64,000 bases of DNA from an uncultured delta proteobacterium (GTDB lineage Bacteria > Myxococcota > Myxococcia > Myxococcales > 40CM-4-68-19): positions 21,806 to 85,805 of the forward strand of contig CAIWCD010000005.1 of NCBI GenBank assembly GCA_903911145.1, read 5' to 3'. Shown piece after piece: positions 42,406-52,599 of this stretch. The notes beneath the pieces are model-generated. The model was not told the DNA's origin, did no database searches, and saw only the letters and a list, made by a program, of their open reading frames with translations. Made by a program: the position numbers and the translations under genes. Position 1 is the stretch's first letter. Every line of letters begins with the position of its first letter.

Positions 42406-43583
42406 TGGCTCTCTTCTCTCGCAAGATTCCCTTCGCCGAGGCCGCGCGCGCACTCACCGCGGACCTGCGCCAGAACGGGCTTACGTCCGCGGTCTCCCCG
42501 GAACTCGAGGAGCTCTCGCGCCTGCTGCGCGAACACGAGCCGAAGCCGGTCGTCGAGGACACGGGCGATCTGCTGCAGTCGGTTCTCGAGGCGCTTCCCG
42601 ACCCGGCCGGCGTAATCGAGAGAGATGGCAAGCTCTCGCGCAGCAACTACCAGCTCGACGCGTTGCTCGGGCCCGGGCGCTCGATCGGTCGCACGCTGCT
42701 CGAGGCCACGCGCAGCGTCGATCTGGCGGATGCGGTCACGCGTGCGCTCGGCGGCGCAACCGAGCGTCGCGAGCTGACGCTGCCTGCCCTGCAGAAGATC
42801 GTCCTCGCCAGCGTTGCCCCTGTCGCGCGCAACCGGGCGCTGCTCGTCGTGCGCGATCTCACCGAGCAGAAGCGTTCCGAGGCGACGCGCCGGGACTTCG
42901 TCGCCAATGCGAGTCACGAACTGCGCACGCCAGTCGCGGCCATCTCCGGTGCGGCCGAGACGCTCCTCTCTGGTGGCATCGCACTCGATGAGACGGCGCG
43001 ATCCTTTGTCGAGATGATCAACCGTCACTGCTCGCGACTGACGCGACTGACGCAGGACCTGCTCGATCTCTCCCGGCTCGAAGCGGGCGAGTGGCACGTC
43101 GAGATGTCGGCGCTCGAAGTTCAGCCGCTCTGCGAGCAGGCAATCGAGTTGGTGCGCGCGCGCGCCACGCAGCGCAAGATCACTCTCTCGGTTGACTCAC
43201 CGGCCCGTCTGCGCGTGCTCGCGGATCGTCGCGCGCTCGAGCAGGTGCTCGTCAATCTGCTCGACAACGCGATCAAGTTCAGCCCCGAAGGTGGCCGCGT
43301 CACGCTGCTCGCGGACGGCACGTCCAGCCACATTGTCCTCTCGGTCATCGACACGGGCGCGGGAATCGAACCGCGACATCTCGAGCGGATCTTCGAGCGG
43401 TTCTATCGCGTCGACAGCGGTCGGGCGCGCGAGGCGGGTGGCACCGGATTGGGACTCGCGATCGTCAAGCACCTCGTGCAGGCGCAGGGCGGCGAAGTCG
43501 GCGTCGAGAGCGGGCAGGGCGGCAGCCGCTTCTGGGTGAAGCTCCGCGCGACCGCCAGCGGCCACATCAGCAAGGGCCCGTGA
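42402..43583 (+). CDS. phoR: PhoR-type sensor histidine kinase without membrane anchor
   Basis: 393 residues. PAS-like region about 52-150, HisKA with His172 in ANASHELRTPV, and HATPase_c with N-box LVNLLDNAIKFSP, G1 DTGAGI and G2 GGTGLGLAIVK. I see no transmembrane segment at the N-terminus, unlike the two in E. coli PhoR, so sensing would depend on PhoU/PstB contact from the cytosol. It sits between phoB and pst genes with 4-bp overlaps, and should phosphorylate PhoB in phosphate starvation. Confidence 0.9.
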   Translation: MMALFSRKIPFAEAARALTADLRQNGLTSAVSPELEELSRLLREHEPKPVVEDTGDLLQSVLEALPDPAGVIERDGKLSRSNYQLDALLGPGRSIGRTLLEATRSVDLADAVTRALGGATERRELTLPALQKIVLASVAPVARNRALLVVRDLTEQKRSEATRRDFVANASHELRTPVAAISGAAETLLSGGIALDETARSFVEMINRHCSRLTRLTQDLLDLSRLEAGEWHVEMSALEVQPLCEQAIELVRARATQRKITLSVDSPARLRVLADRRALEQVLVNLLDNAIKFSPEGGRVTLLADGTSSHIVLSVIDTGAGIEPRHLERIFERFYRVDSGRAREAGGTGLGLAIVKHLVQAQGGEVGVESGQGGSRFWVKLRATASGHISKGP

Positions 43584-43615
43584 GCACCACGTCGCATCTC
43601 CCGAGAGGCAATCAT

Positions 43616-44686
43616 ATGAGGCTTGATATGAAGATGAATCGGAAGCTCGGACTCAAACTGGGCGCGTTGCTGTCGGGCGTCCTCCTTGCTGTGGGTGCCG
43701 GAGCCGCTCTGGGCGCGGACTTGCTCGTCAATGGAGCTGGCGCCACGTTCCCTGCGCCGCTCTATGCGAAGTGGTTCAGCGAATACAACAAGCGATTCCC
43801 TGATATCCGGATCAACTACCAGGCGATCGGTTCCGGCGGCGGCATCAAGCAGATCACCGAGAAGACCGTCGACTTCGGCGCGAGCGATGCGCCGATGAGC
43901 GACGAGGAGCTCGCCAAGGCGCCTGGCGTGATCCACGTCCCGACCGTGCTGGGCGCGGTCGTGATCATCTATAACGAGCCGTCGGTCGCGAATCTCAAGC
44001 TCACGCCGGAACTGCTCGCCGGCATCTTCCTCGGGAAGATCACGACCTGGAACGACCCGGCGATCGCGAAGGAGAACCCTGGCGCGCTTCCGACGACGGC
44101 GATCACGGTCGCGCATCGTTCGGACGGTTCGGGCACGACGGTGGTGTTCACCGACTACCTCGCGAAGGTCTCTCCCGAATGGAAGACGCAGGTCGGGCAG
44201 GGCAAGAGCCCGAACTGGCCCGCGGGGCTCGGCGGCAAGGGCAACGACGGCGTGACGGGGCTGGTGAAGAACACGCGTGGGGCGATCGGCTACGTCGAGC
44301 TGGCCTACGCGAATCAGAACAAGCTGACGCTGGCGTCGCTGCGCAATCGCGACGGGCAGTTCGTCAAGCCCTCGATCGAGACGACCTCTGCGGCAGCGTC
44401 GGGAGTCGAGGTGCCGGCGGACTATCGCGTCTCGATCACCAACGCGCCCGGCAAGGACTCCTGGCCCATCTCGGCCTTCACGTACCTGCTGATTCGGCAG
44501 GAGCAGAGCGACGCCGCGAAGGGGCGCGTGCTCGCCGAGTTCCTCTGGTGGGCGGTGCACGAGGGGCAGCTGCTCGCAGCTCCTCTCGACTACGCGCCGC
44601 TGCCCAAGCCGGTGGTCGCGAAGCTCGAGAAGACGCTCGACACACTGACGATCCAGGGGAAGCCCGCGCTTGTCCACGTCCGCTGA
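43616..44686 (+). CDS. pstS: Phosphate ABC transporter substrate-binding protein
   Basis: 356 residues from ATG 43616, chosen for its GAGAGG box; the frame opens at GTG 43580, which would overlap phoR by 4 bp. The signal peptide (about 1-37) precedes the PBP type-2 fold: GAGATFPAPLYAKWFSEYN start, IGSGGGIKQ phosphate loop, FGASDAPM, and the HRSDGSGT loop. Each binds one phosphate in the periplasm and hands it to PstCA. The C-terminal FLWWAVHEGQ motif is conserved. Confidence 0.95.
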   Translation: MRLDMKMNRKLGLKLGALLSGVLLAVGAGAALGADLLVNGAGATFPAPLYAKWFSEYNKRFPDIRINYQAIGSGGGIKQITEKTVDFGASDAPMSDEELAKAPGVIHVPTVLGAVVIIYNEPSVANLKLTPELLAGIFLGKITTWNDPAIAKENPGALPTTAITVAHRSDGSGTTVVFTDYLAKVSPEWKTQVGQGKSPNWPAGLGGKGNDGVTGLVKNTRGAIGYVELAYANQNKLTLASLRNRDGQFVKPSIETTSAAASGVEVPADYRVSITNAPGKDSWPISAFTYLLIRQEQSDAAKGRVLAEFLWWAVHEGQLLAAPLDYAPLPKPVVAKLEKTLDTLTIQGKPALVHVR

Positions 44687-45668
44687 AAGCGCGGTCGCGC
44701 CACCGGTCCTTCGCGAAGCATTGCCGCAGACCGGGGGCGTGCCGGGCCGCCGCGTGGCCGATCGTCTCTGGAGTGCGCTCCTCATCGCGTTCGGCGGTGC
44801 GATTCTGGTCGTTGCTGGAGTGATTGTCTTTTCGCTCGGACACGTCGCCTCGCCGCTGCTTCGCGCAACGCACCTGATCGATTTCCTCCTCGGCACCGTC
44901 TGGGATCCCGAGCGAGAGCGCTTCGGTGCGTTGACCTATCTCTACGGAACGGTCGTCACGTCGTTGCTCGCGCTGGTGATCGCGGCGCCCGTCTCGATCG
45001 GGCTCGCGCTCTTCGTGACGGAGATGTCGCCACCGTCTCTGCGCTCGATCGTCTCCTTCCCTCTCGAATTGCTCGCTGGCATTCCCAGCGTCGTCTACGG
45101 ACTGTGGGGACTCTTCGTGCTCGTGCCGCTTCTGCGCGAGACGGTCGAGCCGTTTCTCGCGCGCACGCTCGGGTTTCTGCCGCTCTTCAAAGGTCCGCCG
45201 ATCGGTCTCGGCTTTCTCGCCGCGGGCATGATCCTCGCGGTGATGATTCTTCCGACGATGACGTCGATTTCGATCGAAGTTCTCAAGACGGTCCCGGGTG
45301 CGCAGCGCGAGGCCGCGTTGGCGTTGGGCGCGACGCCCTGGGAAGCGACGCGGCTCGCGGTGCTCCCGTACGCGCGCGCTGGCATTCTCGGCGCGATCAT
45401 CCTCGGACTCGGGCGCGCGCTTGGCGAGACGATGGCGGTGACGATGGTGATCGGCAACACGCCGCGGATCAGCGCCTCGCTCTTCGCACCGGGATACTCG
45501 CTGCCCTCCGTGATCGCCAACGAGTTCGCCGAGGCCTCCGGCGCGATGCACACGGGCGCGCTCGCGGCGCTCGGACTCCTCCTGTTTGTCGTGACGCTCA
45601 CCTTCAACTCCATCGCGAGACTTCTCGTACGCGTCGTGACGCGCGGTCCGGAACGGAGTGCGGCATGA
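44670..45668 (+). CDS. pstC: Phosphate ABC transporter permease PstC
   Basis: 332 residues from a TTG overlapping pstS by 17 bp, with AGGGGAAG upstream. Six transmembrane segments and the EAA permease loop (QREAALALGATPWEATR) place it in the binding-protein-dependent permease family. The inserted first loop and length fit PstC rather than PstA. It forms the inner-membrane channel with PstA. It overlaps the pstA start by 4 bp. Confidence 0.93.
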   Translation: MSTSAESAVAPPVLREALPQTGGVPGRRVADRLWSALLIAFGGAILVVAGVIVFSLGHVASPLLRATHLIDFLLGTVWDPERERFGALTYLYGTVVTSLLALVIAAPVSIGLALFVTEMSPPSLRSIVSFPLELLAGIPSVVYGLWGLFVLVPLLRETVEPFLARTLGFLPLFKGPPIGLGFLAAGMILAVMILPTMTSISIEVLKTVPGAQREAALALGATPWEATRLAVLPYARAGILGAIILGLGRALGETMAVTMVIGNTPRISASLFAPGYSLPSVIANEFAEASGAMHTGALAALGLLLFVVTLTFNSIARLLVRVVTRGPERSAA

Positions 45669-46507
45669 GTCTCGCGCGCCGTCGATTCACCAGTCGCGCC
45701 ATGACTGCACTCTGCGGCCTCGCGCTGCTGCTCGCGCTGCTCCCTCTCGTGTCTCTGCTTATGCTGGTCATCTCCCGCGGCGCGGCAGGCCTCTCATTCG
45801 ATTTCCTGACCCAGTTGCCCAGGCCGGTCGGCGAATCGGGCGGCGGCGTTGGCAACGCCATCGTCGGCTCGCTCTCGATCGTCGCACTTGCGTCGCTGAT
45901 TGGTATCCCCGTCGGCGTCGGCGCCGGCGTCTATCTCGCCGAGAATGGCGACGGCCGCGCGGGCAAGCTGATTCGCTTCACCGCCGAGGTGCTCTCCGGT
46001 GTCCCCTCGATCGTCGTCGGCATCGTCGCGTACGGACTGTTCGTCGTCCCGATGCATCACTTCTCGGCGCTCGCCGGGGCTGTCGCGCTCTCTGTGCTGA
46101 TGATCCCCACGCTCGCGCGCGGGACCGAAGAACTGGTCCGGCTCGTTCCGCGCACGCTGCGCGAGGCGTCGCTTGCGCTCGGCATCCCGGAGTGGAAGAC
46201 GGCGCTGCGTGTGGTCGTGCGCACTGCGCTGCCCGGAATTGTCACGACCGCGCTGCTGGCGATCGCGCGGGCGCTTGGCGAGACCGCGCCCCTGCTCTTT
46301 ACCGCGCTCAACAACCAGTATTGGAGCCACCGTCCCGACGAGCCGACCGCGTCGCTGACGGTGCAGATCTTCAACGACGCCGTCAGTCCCTATGACGAAC
46401 TGCACGCGCGCGCGTGGTCTGCGGCGCTGGTGCTGCTCATGCTCGTGGGCCTGCTTTCGATCGGTGCGCGGCTCTTCGCGCGCCTGCGAGCACGAGGACA
46501 ACGATGA
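45665..46507 (+). CDS. pstA: Phosphate ABC transporter permease PstA
   Basis: 280 residues. [18 protein letters not shown] opens it, and six transmembrane segments follow. The EAA loop is [17 protein letters not shown]. The [17 protein letters not shown] segment and the [19 protein letters not shown] region near the C-terminus are typical of PstA. It pairs with PstC. The start overlaps the pstC stop by 4 bp, the stop overlaps the pstB start by 4 bp. Confidence 0.94.
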   Translation: MSLARRRFTSRAMTALCGLALLLALLPLVSLLMLVISRGAAGLSFDFLTQLPRPVGESGGGVGNAIVGSLSIVALASLIGIPVGVGAGVYLAENGDGRAGKLIRFTAEVLSGVPSIVVGIVAYGLFVVPMHHFSALAGAVALSVLMIPTLARGTEELVRLVPRTLREASLALGIPEWKTALRVVVRTALPGIVTTALLAIARALGETAPLLFTALNNQYWSHRPDEPTASLTVQIFNDAVSPYDELHARAWSAALVLLMLVGLLSIGARLFARLRARGQR

Positions 46508-47322
46508 TCTCCGCTCCTCCTCCTGTTGCTTCGTCGGGCCCGCATCCCGCCCCAGCTGCGAGCGACACTGCACGCCCGAAGATCGAAGCGATCGATCTCT
46601 CCGCCTGGTACGGCACGACGCACGTGCTTCGCAACGTCTCGCTGAGCGTTCCTGCCAACACGGTGCTCGCGATCATCGGTCCATCCGGCTGCGGGAAGAG
46701 CACGTTCGTCCGCTGCCTGAACCGCATGCACGAGCTCGTGCCGGGCGCGCGACAGAGCGGGCAGTTGCGCATCGACGGCGAAGATCTCCTCTCGCGCAAA
46801 GTCGATCCGGTCGATCTTCGTCGGCGCGTCGGGATGGTTTTCCAGCGGCCCAATCCGTTCCCGACGCTCTCCATCTTCGACAACGTGATCGCTGGCTTCA
46901 AGCTCAACGGCATTCGCGGAGACCACGCGGCGGTCGTGGAGAAGTCGCTGCGCCGCGCTGCGCTCTGGGATGAAGTGAAGGATCGCCTCCATGCGTCGGC
47001 GCTCTCCCTTTCGGGAGGCCAGCAGCAGCGCCTCTGCATCGCGCGCGCGCTCGCCATCGAGCCCGAGGTTCTCCTGATGGACGAGCCCGCTTCTGCCCTC
47101 GATCCGATCGCGACCGCGAAGATCGAAGAGCTGATTCATGAGTTGAAGCAGGTGCTGACCGTGGTCATTGTCACGCACAACATGCAGCAGGCCGCGCGCG
47201 CGTCGGATCGCACTGCGTTCTTCTACATGGGCGAGTTGATCGAGCACGGCGACACAGAGCAGATCTTCACCAACCCACGCGAGCCGCGGACCGAGGACTA
47301 TGTGACAGGAAAGTTCGGATGA
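46504..47322 (+). CDS. pstB: Phosphate ABC transporter ATPase
   Basis: 272 residues. Walker [11 protein letters not shown]-loop [12 protein letters not shown], signature LSGGQQQR, Walker [13 protein letters not shown] and switch His in VTHNMQQ are all complete. The [17 protein letters not shown] start is the PstB signature. A Pro/Ala-rich N-terminal extension (about 1-25) is longer than in E. coli PstB. It energises phosphate uptake and overlaps pstA and phoU by 4 bp each. Confidence 0.97.
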   Translation: MISAPPPVASSGPHPAPAASDTARPKIEAIDLSAWYGTTHVLRNVSLSVPANTVLAIIGPSGCGKSTFVRCLNRMHELVPGARQSGQLRIDGEDLLSRKVDPVDLRRRVGMVFQRPNPFPTLSIFDNVIAGFKLNGIRGDHAAVVEKSLRRAALWDEVKDRLHASALSLSGGQQQRLCIARALAIEPEVLLMDEPASALDPIATAKIEELIHELKQVLTVVIVTHNMQQAARASDRTAFFYMGELIEHGDTEQIFTNPREPRTEDYVTGKFG

Positions 47323-48002
47323 GCCCGCGACACACGGACAAGGGGTACGAGGCTGAGCTCTCGGCGCTGCGCAATCGCCTGCTCGAGTTGGGCGGCAAGG
47401 TCGAGACGGAGATCGCGCTCGGGATGCGCGCGCTCGCCGAACGAGACGCGGCGCTCGCTGAAGATGTGATGGCGACCGATCGCGAGGTCAATCGCCTCGA
47501 GGTGCAGATCGACGAGGCCTGTCGCCGCCTTCTCGCGCTGCGCCAACCCGCGGCGAGCGATCTGCGCTTCATCACCACGGCGCTCAAGATCGTCGTCGAC
47601 CTCGAGCGCATCGGCGATCTCGCGGTGAACATCGCTGAGCGCGCGATCGATCTGAACCAGTCGCCGCCGCTGCGGCCCATTCACGATCTGACCAAGCTCG
47701 CGCTCGCCTGCCAGTCGCAGCTGCGCAAGTCGCTCGACGCATTTGTCGATGGAGACACCGCGAAGGCCGAGGCGGTGATCAAGGACGACGACCTGCTCGA
47801 CGCCCTCTATCACAAGCTCTTCAACGAGCTGCTTGGGCTGATGATGGAGGACCCGCGCAACATCCGGCGCGCCACCAGCTTGATGTTCGTCGCCAAGCAC
47901 CTCGAGCGGCTTGGCGATCACGCGACGAACGTGGCGGAGATGGTGATCTTCATGGTGCGCGGAACCGATGTCCGCCACCCGGGCTCGCGCGCGCTCAAGT
48001 AG
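47319..48002 (+). CDS. phoU: Phosphate transport system regulator PhoU
   Basis: 227 residues of two three-helix PhoU repeats. Metal-binding acidic motifs E(D)xxxD are seen, as in [12 protein letters not shown] and [14 protein letters not shown] in the first half, and [16 protein letters not shown] in the second. It connects PstB and PhoR to repress the regulon when phosphate is plentiful. It ends the seven-gene unit, and no hairpin is obvious behind it. The mtnP gene starts 65 bp later. Confidence 0.95.
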   Translation: MSPRHTDKGYEAELSALRNRLLELGGKVETEIALGMRALAERDAALAEDVMATDREVNRLEVQIDEACRRLLALRQPAASDLRFITTALKIVVDLERIGDLAVNIAERAIDLNQSPPLRPIHDLTKLALACQSQLRKSLDAFVDGDTAKAEAVIKDDDLLDALYHKLFNELLGLMMEDPRNIRRATSLMFVAKHLERLGDHATNVAEMVIFMVRGTDVRHPGSRALK

Positions 48003-48067
48003 GACGAGCGCATTCACTCACTCGCAGTTGATCTACTCCGTGGAATCGTGCGATCGCAGCGACCCCT

Positions 48068-48934
48068 ATGACCACCCTCGGCGTCCTCGGCGGCTCTGGC
48101 CTCTACGATCTTCCCGGTCTCACCAACGTTCGGCGCGAGACGCTGACGACTCCGTTCGGCGCGCCGAGCGACTCGTACGTGATCGGTGAACTCGGGAATG
48201 CGCAGCTCGTCTTCCTCCCGCGCCACGGCGTCGGCCACCGCATCGCGCCGAGCGAGATCAACGCGCGCGCGAACATCCACGGGATGAAGCAGCTCGGCGT
48301 CACGCACCTCATTTCGGTGAGCGCGGTCGGCTCGATGAAAGAGGAGATCGTGCCGGGCCATCTCGTGCTCGTCGATCAGTTCATCGACCGCACGTTCGCG
48401 CGCCCGAAGACGTTCTTCGGCGACGGCGTGGTCGGGCACGTCGCTTTCTCCGAGCCGATCTGCGCGCATTTCAAGAAGCACATCGAGGCCGCGTGCTTCG
48501 CGGCCGGCGCACGTGCGCACTCGGGCGGAACCTACTTGTGCATCGAAGGTCCGCAGTTCTCGACGCGCGCGGAGAGCCTGCTCTATCGGCAGTGGGGCAT
48601 CGACGTGATCGGCATGACGGCGATGCCGGAGGCGAAGCTCGCGCGCGAAGCGGAGATGTGCTTCTCGACGATCGCGCTCGCGACCGATTACGACTGCTGG
48701 CGCGAAGGGCACGACGCCGTGACGGTCGCGGATGTCGTCGCGACGATGCACAAGAACGTCGAGATTGCGCGAGAGGTATTGCGCGCGGTCGCGCTGGTGG
48801 CGGAGCGGCTCGATTCGCGTCCATGCGGCTGCGCGCACGCACTCGATCACGCGATCATGACTGCGCCTGCAGCGATCCCCCAGGCCGCGCGCGAGAAGCT
48901 CGCTCTTCTTCTCGGCGAGAGATACTGCGCGTAA
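48068..48934 (+). CDS. mtnP: S-methyl-5'-thioadenosine phosphorylase
   Basis: 288 residues of the PNP/MTAP family. LGVLGGSGLYDLPG starts it; phosphate-binding residues are in FLPRHGVGH and the SVSAVGSMKEEI segment; the substrate site carries IEGPQFSTRAES, VIGMTAMPEAKLARE and LATDYDCWR, whose aspartates favour adenine over guanine. It splits 5'-methylthioadenosine to adenine and methylthioribose-1-phosphate in methionine salvage. No other mtn genes are nearby. Confidence 0.94.
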   Translation: MTTLGVLGGSGLYDLPGLTNVRRETLTTPFGAPSDSYVIGELGNAQLVFLPRHGVGHRIAPSEINARANIHGMKQLGVTHLISVSAVGSMKEEIVPGHLVLVDQFIDRTFARPKTFFGDGVVGHVAFSEPICAHFKKHIEAACFAAGARAHSGGTYLCIEGPQFSTRAESLLYRQWGIDVIGMTAMPEAKLAREAEMCFSTIALATDYDCWREGHDAVTVADVVATMHKNVEIAREVLRAVALVAERLDSRPCGCAHALDHAIMTAPAAIPQAAREKLALLLGERYCA

Positions 48935-48949
48935 TCCGCGGCGAGCGTT

Positions 48950-49672
48950 CTATTCAGCGAAAGGCGAGGGATGCTTCTTCGCCCACGCGTCGATTGCGGG
49001 ACACGCCTCTGTGAAGCGGAGGTCTTTCGCGCTGCCCCTCCATTCCACCGCGACGTTTTCAGCACCCGCGCCGCTGAGGCCTCCGGTGACGTTTCGTACA
49101 TCCGCCGTCTTCATCGTTGGGGCCGCCTTCTCCGCTGCCTGGTGGAACGCCTCAAGCCGGAGTTCATCGGTGGCAGCCAGCGTCTCGGTGAAGAGTGCAC
49201 AGAGGCGATGCATCTCGCTTGCGATCGCGGCGAGGGCCGCGCGGCGTTCCTCCGCCGTGGTGCGGAACCGATAACCCAGTTTGACGTGGACGGGCTTCGC
49301 AGGCTGCGGCGCGGGAAAACTCCAAGCGTTGATCACCTCCTGCACGCAGTATGGAGCCACAAACAATCCCTTGATGCCCCCGCGCTCCACTCGCGCAACG
49401 CTGCCGTCGCTGCCGATCTTGAATTCCGCAGTGACGCGATCATCCGCATCAGGCGGCTCGCGGAACTCCACCGGCGCCCCTTCGCCTTCGCGCTGCGACT
49501 CCAGCGAGAGAACGCACTGTTCGAGGTCGTGTCGGTGCTCGGCGAACACCTTCCGCACCAACTCGGGCTTGATGCCCGGGTCAACGTCGAGCGAGAGCAA
49601 CTCGCCGATGGGGGCGGCCCGGGCAGCAGTTCCGACGAGAGCAAGGCAGAGCGCGCCGCGGAGCGAAATCAT
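48950..49672 (-). CDS. Secreted protein with AgmX/TonB-C-like domain
   Basis: 240 residues with a signal peptide (about 1-19). The middle region, DLEQCVLSLES and VTAEFKIGSDGSVARVE, is the AgmX/PglI C-terminal-like pattern common in myxobacteria, in which a Cys pair (about 53 and 110) frames a TonB-C-like fold. The rest (about 135-240) is helical and unassigned. The ATG at 49672 gives the signal peptide; the frame stays open upstream to 49906. Convergent with mtnP. Confidence 0.65.
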   Translation of the reverse strand: MISLRGALCLALVGTAARAAPIGELLSLDVDPGIKPELVRKVFAEHRHDLEQCVLSLESQREGEGAPVEFREPPDADDRVTAEFKIGSDGSVARVERGGIKGLFVAPYCVQEVINAWSFPAPQPAKPVHVKLGYRFRTTAEERRAALAAIASEMHRLCALFTETLAATDELRLEAFHQAAEKAAPTMKTADVRNVTGGLSGAGAENVAVEWRGSAKDLRFTEACPAIDAWAKKHPSPFAE

Positions 49673-49796
49673 GATGGGATCCTCGGATGAACAGAAGTGC
49701 GTCGGGCCGGTTCTCTCGACGTCGCAGAAGAGGCGTGCGGCTGCATAGCCCAAGTCACTCCGCACGCAGGTGATCCTGATCACATCTCGCGATGCT

Positions 49797-51146
49797 TCAA
49801 CTCCCTGGCGGCAGGTTGTCGGTCCAGTGCGACTCGGCGCGAAACGTCTCCCAGAGCGCGGCCACGAACGAGCGCTTCTCCGAATGGATCTTGCGCTCCA
49901 TCGCATCGATCGCAGGCACGCGCGCCCAGACGCTCCAGAGCGAGAAGAGCGCGAGCACGCCGGTCATCGAGAGCACCGCCGCATGCGCGCCGAAACGATG
50001 CGCGAGCGCGCCCGCGAGTAGATGACCGACAGGCAGAGCGCCGAGCGACGCCAGAGAGAAGAGACTCATGCCTCGGCCACGCAGCGTCTCCGGCACGAGC
50101 AGTTGCATCGCCGTGTTCGAGGAAGAGAGCGCCCAGACCCAGAAGACACCCGCGACCGCGAGGGCTGCGCACGAGAGGATCATCGAACTCGACGCGCCGT
50201 GGACGAGCGCGGCGAGCGAGAAGCCGAGCATTGAGAGCGGAATCAGGTGATGGCGCGGATATCCGCGCGGGATGCGGGCGAGCGCGAGTGCGCCGACGAT
50301 CGCGCCGGAACCGAGCGCGGCGAGGAGGATGCCGTAGCCGCCTGCTCCGACGTGAAGTTCGCTCTCAGCAAAGACGGTAAGCAGCCCTTGAACCGGTGCG
50401 CTTAGAAACGTGAAGGCGCAGACGCCGAGGAGGATGCGACGCGGGCCGCTTGAGTTGCGTGCCCAGTTGAGCGCGACGCCGACACCGCGCGCGTTCTCCG
50501 CTTCAGGCCGTTCGCCAGCCGGCATCGTCCTCGAGGCGGGCAGCGTGACCCAGTAGAGCGCGACGACGATGGCGATGAAGCTCGCCGTGTTGAGATCGAA
50601 GACGAGCGCGGCGCCGCTGAACGAGAGCAGCGCGCCGGCGAGCATGGGGCCGGCGAGGCGCGCGAGATTGAACTGCGCGGAGTTCAGCGCGATCGCCTGC
50701 GGGAGATCGTCGCGCGGCACGAGCGAAGGCGTGAGTGTCATCCACGCGGGCTGCACCAGCGACCACGCCGCGCCTTCCGCAAACGAGATCGTGATCACCA
50801 CCCACGGGCTCGCAAGCCCGAGATGCGTCAGGACCGCCAGCAGCCCCGCGATCAGCATCATCATGGCCTGGCCCGCGATCAGCAGCTTGCGCCGATCGAG
50901 CGTGTCCGCGAGCCGTCCCGCCCAGAGCAGCAGCAACGCGGCGGGGACGAACTCGCTGGCCGCCAGCACCTCGACGAGAAACGGCGAGTGCGTCTGGCTC
51001 TGCACCATCCACGACTGCCCGACCGTCTCCATCCAACTGCCGACGTTGGAGACGAGTGCGCCGGACCAGACGATCAGAAACGCGCGGTGACGAAAGACGG
51101 CAAATCCGCCTCCCGCGCGCCGCTGCGCTCTGCCTCCATCGGTCAC
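49797..51146 (-). CDS. MFS transporter (EntS-like exporter family)
   Basis: 449 residues from a GTG that overlaps the TolC-like stop by 4 bp. About 11-12 transmembrane segments are seen; GRLADTLDRRKLLI near residue 75 is the MFS loop 2-3 motif and AEGAAWSLVQPAWM is the EntS/MFS_3-type signature. Probably exports a small organic compound. As the last gene of the five-gene efflux operon it likely shares TetR control, giving a second export route alongside the RND pump. Confidence 0.85.
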   Translation of the reverse strand: MTDGGRAQRRAGGGFAVFRHRAFLIVWSGALVSNVGSWMETVGQSWMVQSQTHSPFLVEVLAASEFVPAALLLLWAGRLADTLDRRKLLIAGQAMMMLIAGLLAVLTHLGLASPWVVITISFAEGAAWSLVQPAWMTLTPSLVPRDDLPQAIALNSAQFNLARLAGPMLAGALLSFSGAALVFDLNTASFIAIVVALYWVTLPASRTMPAGERPEAENARGVGVALNWARNSSGPRRILLGVCAFTFLSAPVQGLLTVFAESELHVGAGGYGILLAALGSGAIVGALALARIPRGYPRHHLIPLSMLGFSLAALVHGASSSMILSCAALAVAGVFWVWALSSSNTAMQLLVPETLRGRGMSLFSLASLGALPVGHLLAGALAHRFGAHAAVLSMTGVLALFSLWSVWARVPAIDAMERKIHSEKRSFVAALWETFRAESHWTDNLPPGS

Positions 51147-52552
51147 TGCTTCTCGTCGGCAACCATCGCGCTGTAGAGATGGCCCTCGGCTGCGGCGAGT
51201 TCGGCGTGACGCAGATCAACGACCGAGCGCGCCTGCGCAGCCGCGCTGGTGGCGGTGAAGCGCTTGTTGTCGGCGTCGGTGAGGTCGAGGCTCGTCGCCA
51301 CGCCCGCCTTGAAGGACGCATCGACTTGCGCCTGCGCGCGCACCGCGACATTCGCCTGTGCCTCCGATTGCGCAAGCGCAGCCTGTGCCGCTGAGAGATT
51401 GGCGCGCGCGCCGATCCAGGTCGACCGGGCCTTCGCGCGCACCGCCGCGAGGTTCGCCATCGCCTGGTGCAGCTTGGCGCTGTCCTCGTGTTGCGACGCA
51501 TAGCGTGCCCCGCGGTCATAGAGCGGGATGTTCGCCGAGAGCGTGAGATCGTACGAGTAGTTCTTCCCCGTGAATGCCGAGTTCGAATTGTAGTTCCCCT
51601 TCGCGCCGACCGCGATCTGCGGAAGCCAGAGGAACTCGTCGAGCTGCAGCGCGCCCTCGCTCGCCTTCACTGCTTCGATCGCGCTCTTCACCGCGAAGTT
51701 GTTCTCCCAGGGCTCACTCTCCATCGTGCTCGGCTCGGGCAGCTTGTTCGCGCTTCCCGCGGGCAACGGCTGGATCGCATCTCCACTGAGCGCCTCGAGC
51801 ATTGGCAGCAGCGACTCGCGTGCACCTTCAAGATTCGCGATCTGAAGCCGCGCCTGCGCCGTGTCGCTCTGCGCGCGCAGGAGCTGCAGCTCAACCGCAG
51901 TGCCCGCCCGGATCTGCGCCTTGGCTTCGTCTTCGCGATGCAGCGCCACGCTCTCGAGATCGTGCGCCGCCTTGAGCAGCCCTTCGATTCCCTGCAGCGC
52001 GAAGTAGCTCTGCGCCGTCGCGAGCAGGATCTGTTCGCGCGCGGCATCTGCGCCCTGGCGAGCCGCCTCCGCTGCGTGGCCCGCGATCCCCGGAGCGAAG
52101 AGTCCTTGCGGCGTGAAGAGCGGCTGGGAGATCTGCACATTGCCGTAGCGGGAGTTGACGGCGAGGATCGTCATGTTCGCCTGCGCTTCCTGCGCGGGCG
52201 AGAGCGTGAAACCGAAGAGGCCCGCGAGTGCGCCGAGGTTGAAGGTCTGCGGCGCGTTGGTGTGGTCGATCATCCCGCCTGCAGAAAAATCCGGCTGCCA
52301 CGCCGTCCACGCGCGACGCACTCCAGCCTCTGCGATCGCGGCCTGCGCTCGGGCCGCCGCGACATCCGGGCCCTGCTTCGCCGTCAGCGTGAGCGCCTCT
52401 TTCAGCGTCACCACCCGACGTGATCCACTCGACGCGACAATCGTCGCGCTTGCCTCTGGTGCGGCCTGCTGCGCGAACGCAGGGAGCGTTGCAAATGCCG
52501 AGGCGATGAAGAGTGCGGCCCGGAGCGGCCGGTGCTGCTCGTTGCGTTGCAT
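51143..52552 (-). CDS. TolC-family outer-membrane channel protein
   Basis: 469 residues, signal peptide about 1-25 (FATLPAFAQ cut). Two OEP repeats, each with long helices (LTLKEALTL-type start, EAGVRRAWTAWQP, then the second half QAEAQANVAVRAQAQVDA and RSVVDLRHAEL), match the TolC family that bridges the periplasm. The ATG at 52552 has AAAGGAA upstream; the frame opens at 52603. It follows the RND gene by 47 bp and is its obvious outer-membrane partner. Confidence 0.9.
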   Translation of the reverse strand: MQRNEQHRPLRAALFIASAFATLPAFAQQAAPEASATIVASSGSRRVVTLKEALTLTAKQGPDVAAARAQAAIAEAGVRRAWTAWQPDFSAGGMIDHTNAPQTFNLGALAGLFGFTLSPAQEAQANMTILAVNSRYGNVQISQPLFTPQGLFAPGIAGHAAEAARQGADAAREQILLATAQSYFALQGIEGLLKAAHDLESVALHREDEAKAQIRAGTAVELQLLRAQSDTAQARLQIANLEGARESLLPMLEALSGDAIQPLPAGSANKLPEPSTMESEPWENNFAVKSAIEAVKASEGALQLDEFLWLPQIAVGAKGNYNSNSAFTGKNYSYDLTLSANIPLYDRGARYASQHEDSAKLHQAMANLAAVRAKARSTWIGARANLSAAQAALAQSEAQANVAVRAQAQVDASFKAGVATSLDLTDADNKRFTATSAAAQARSVVDLRHAELAAAEGHLYSAMVADEKQ

Positions 52553-52599
52553 GATCGATGTTCCTTTCACGGATGTCTCAACGTTCGAATTGTGGGCGA

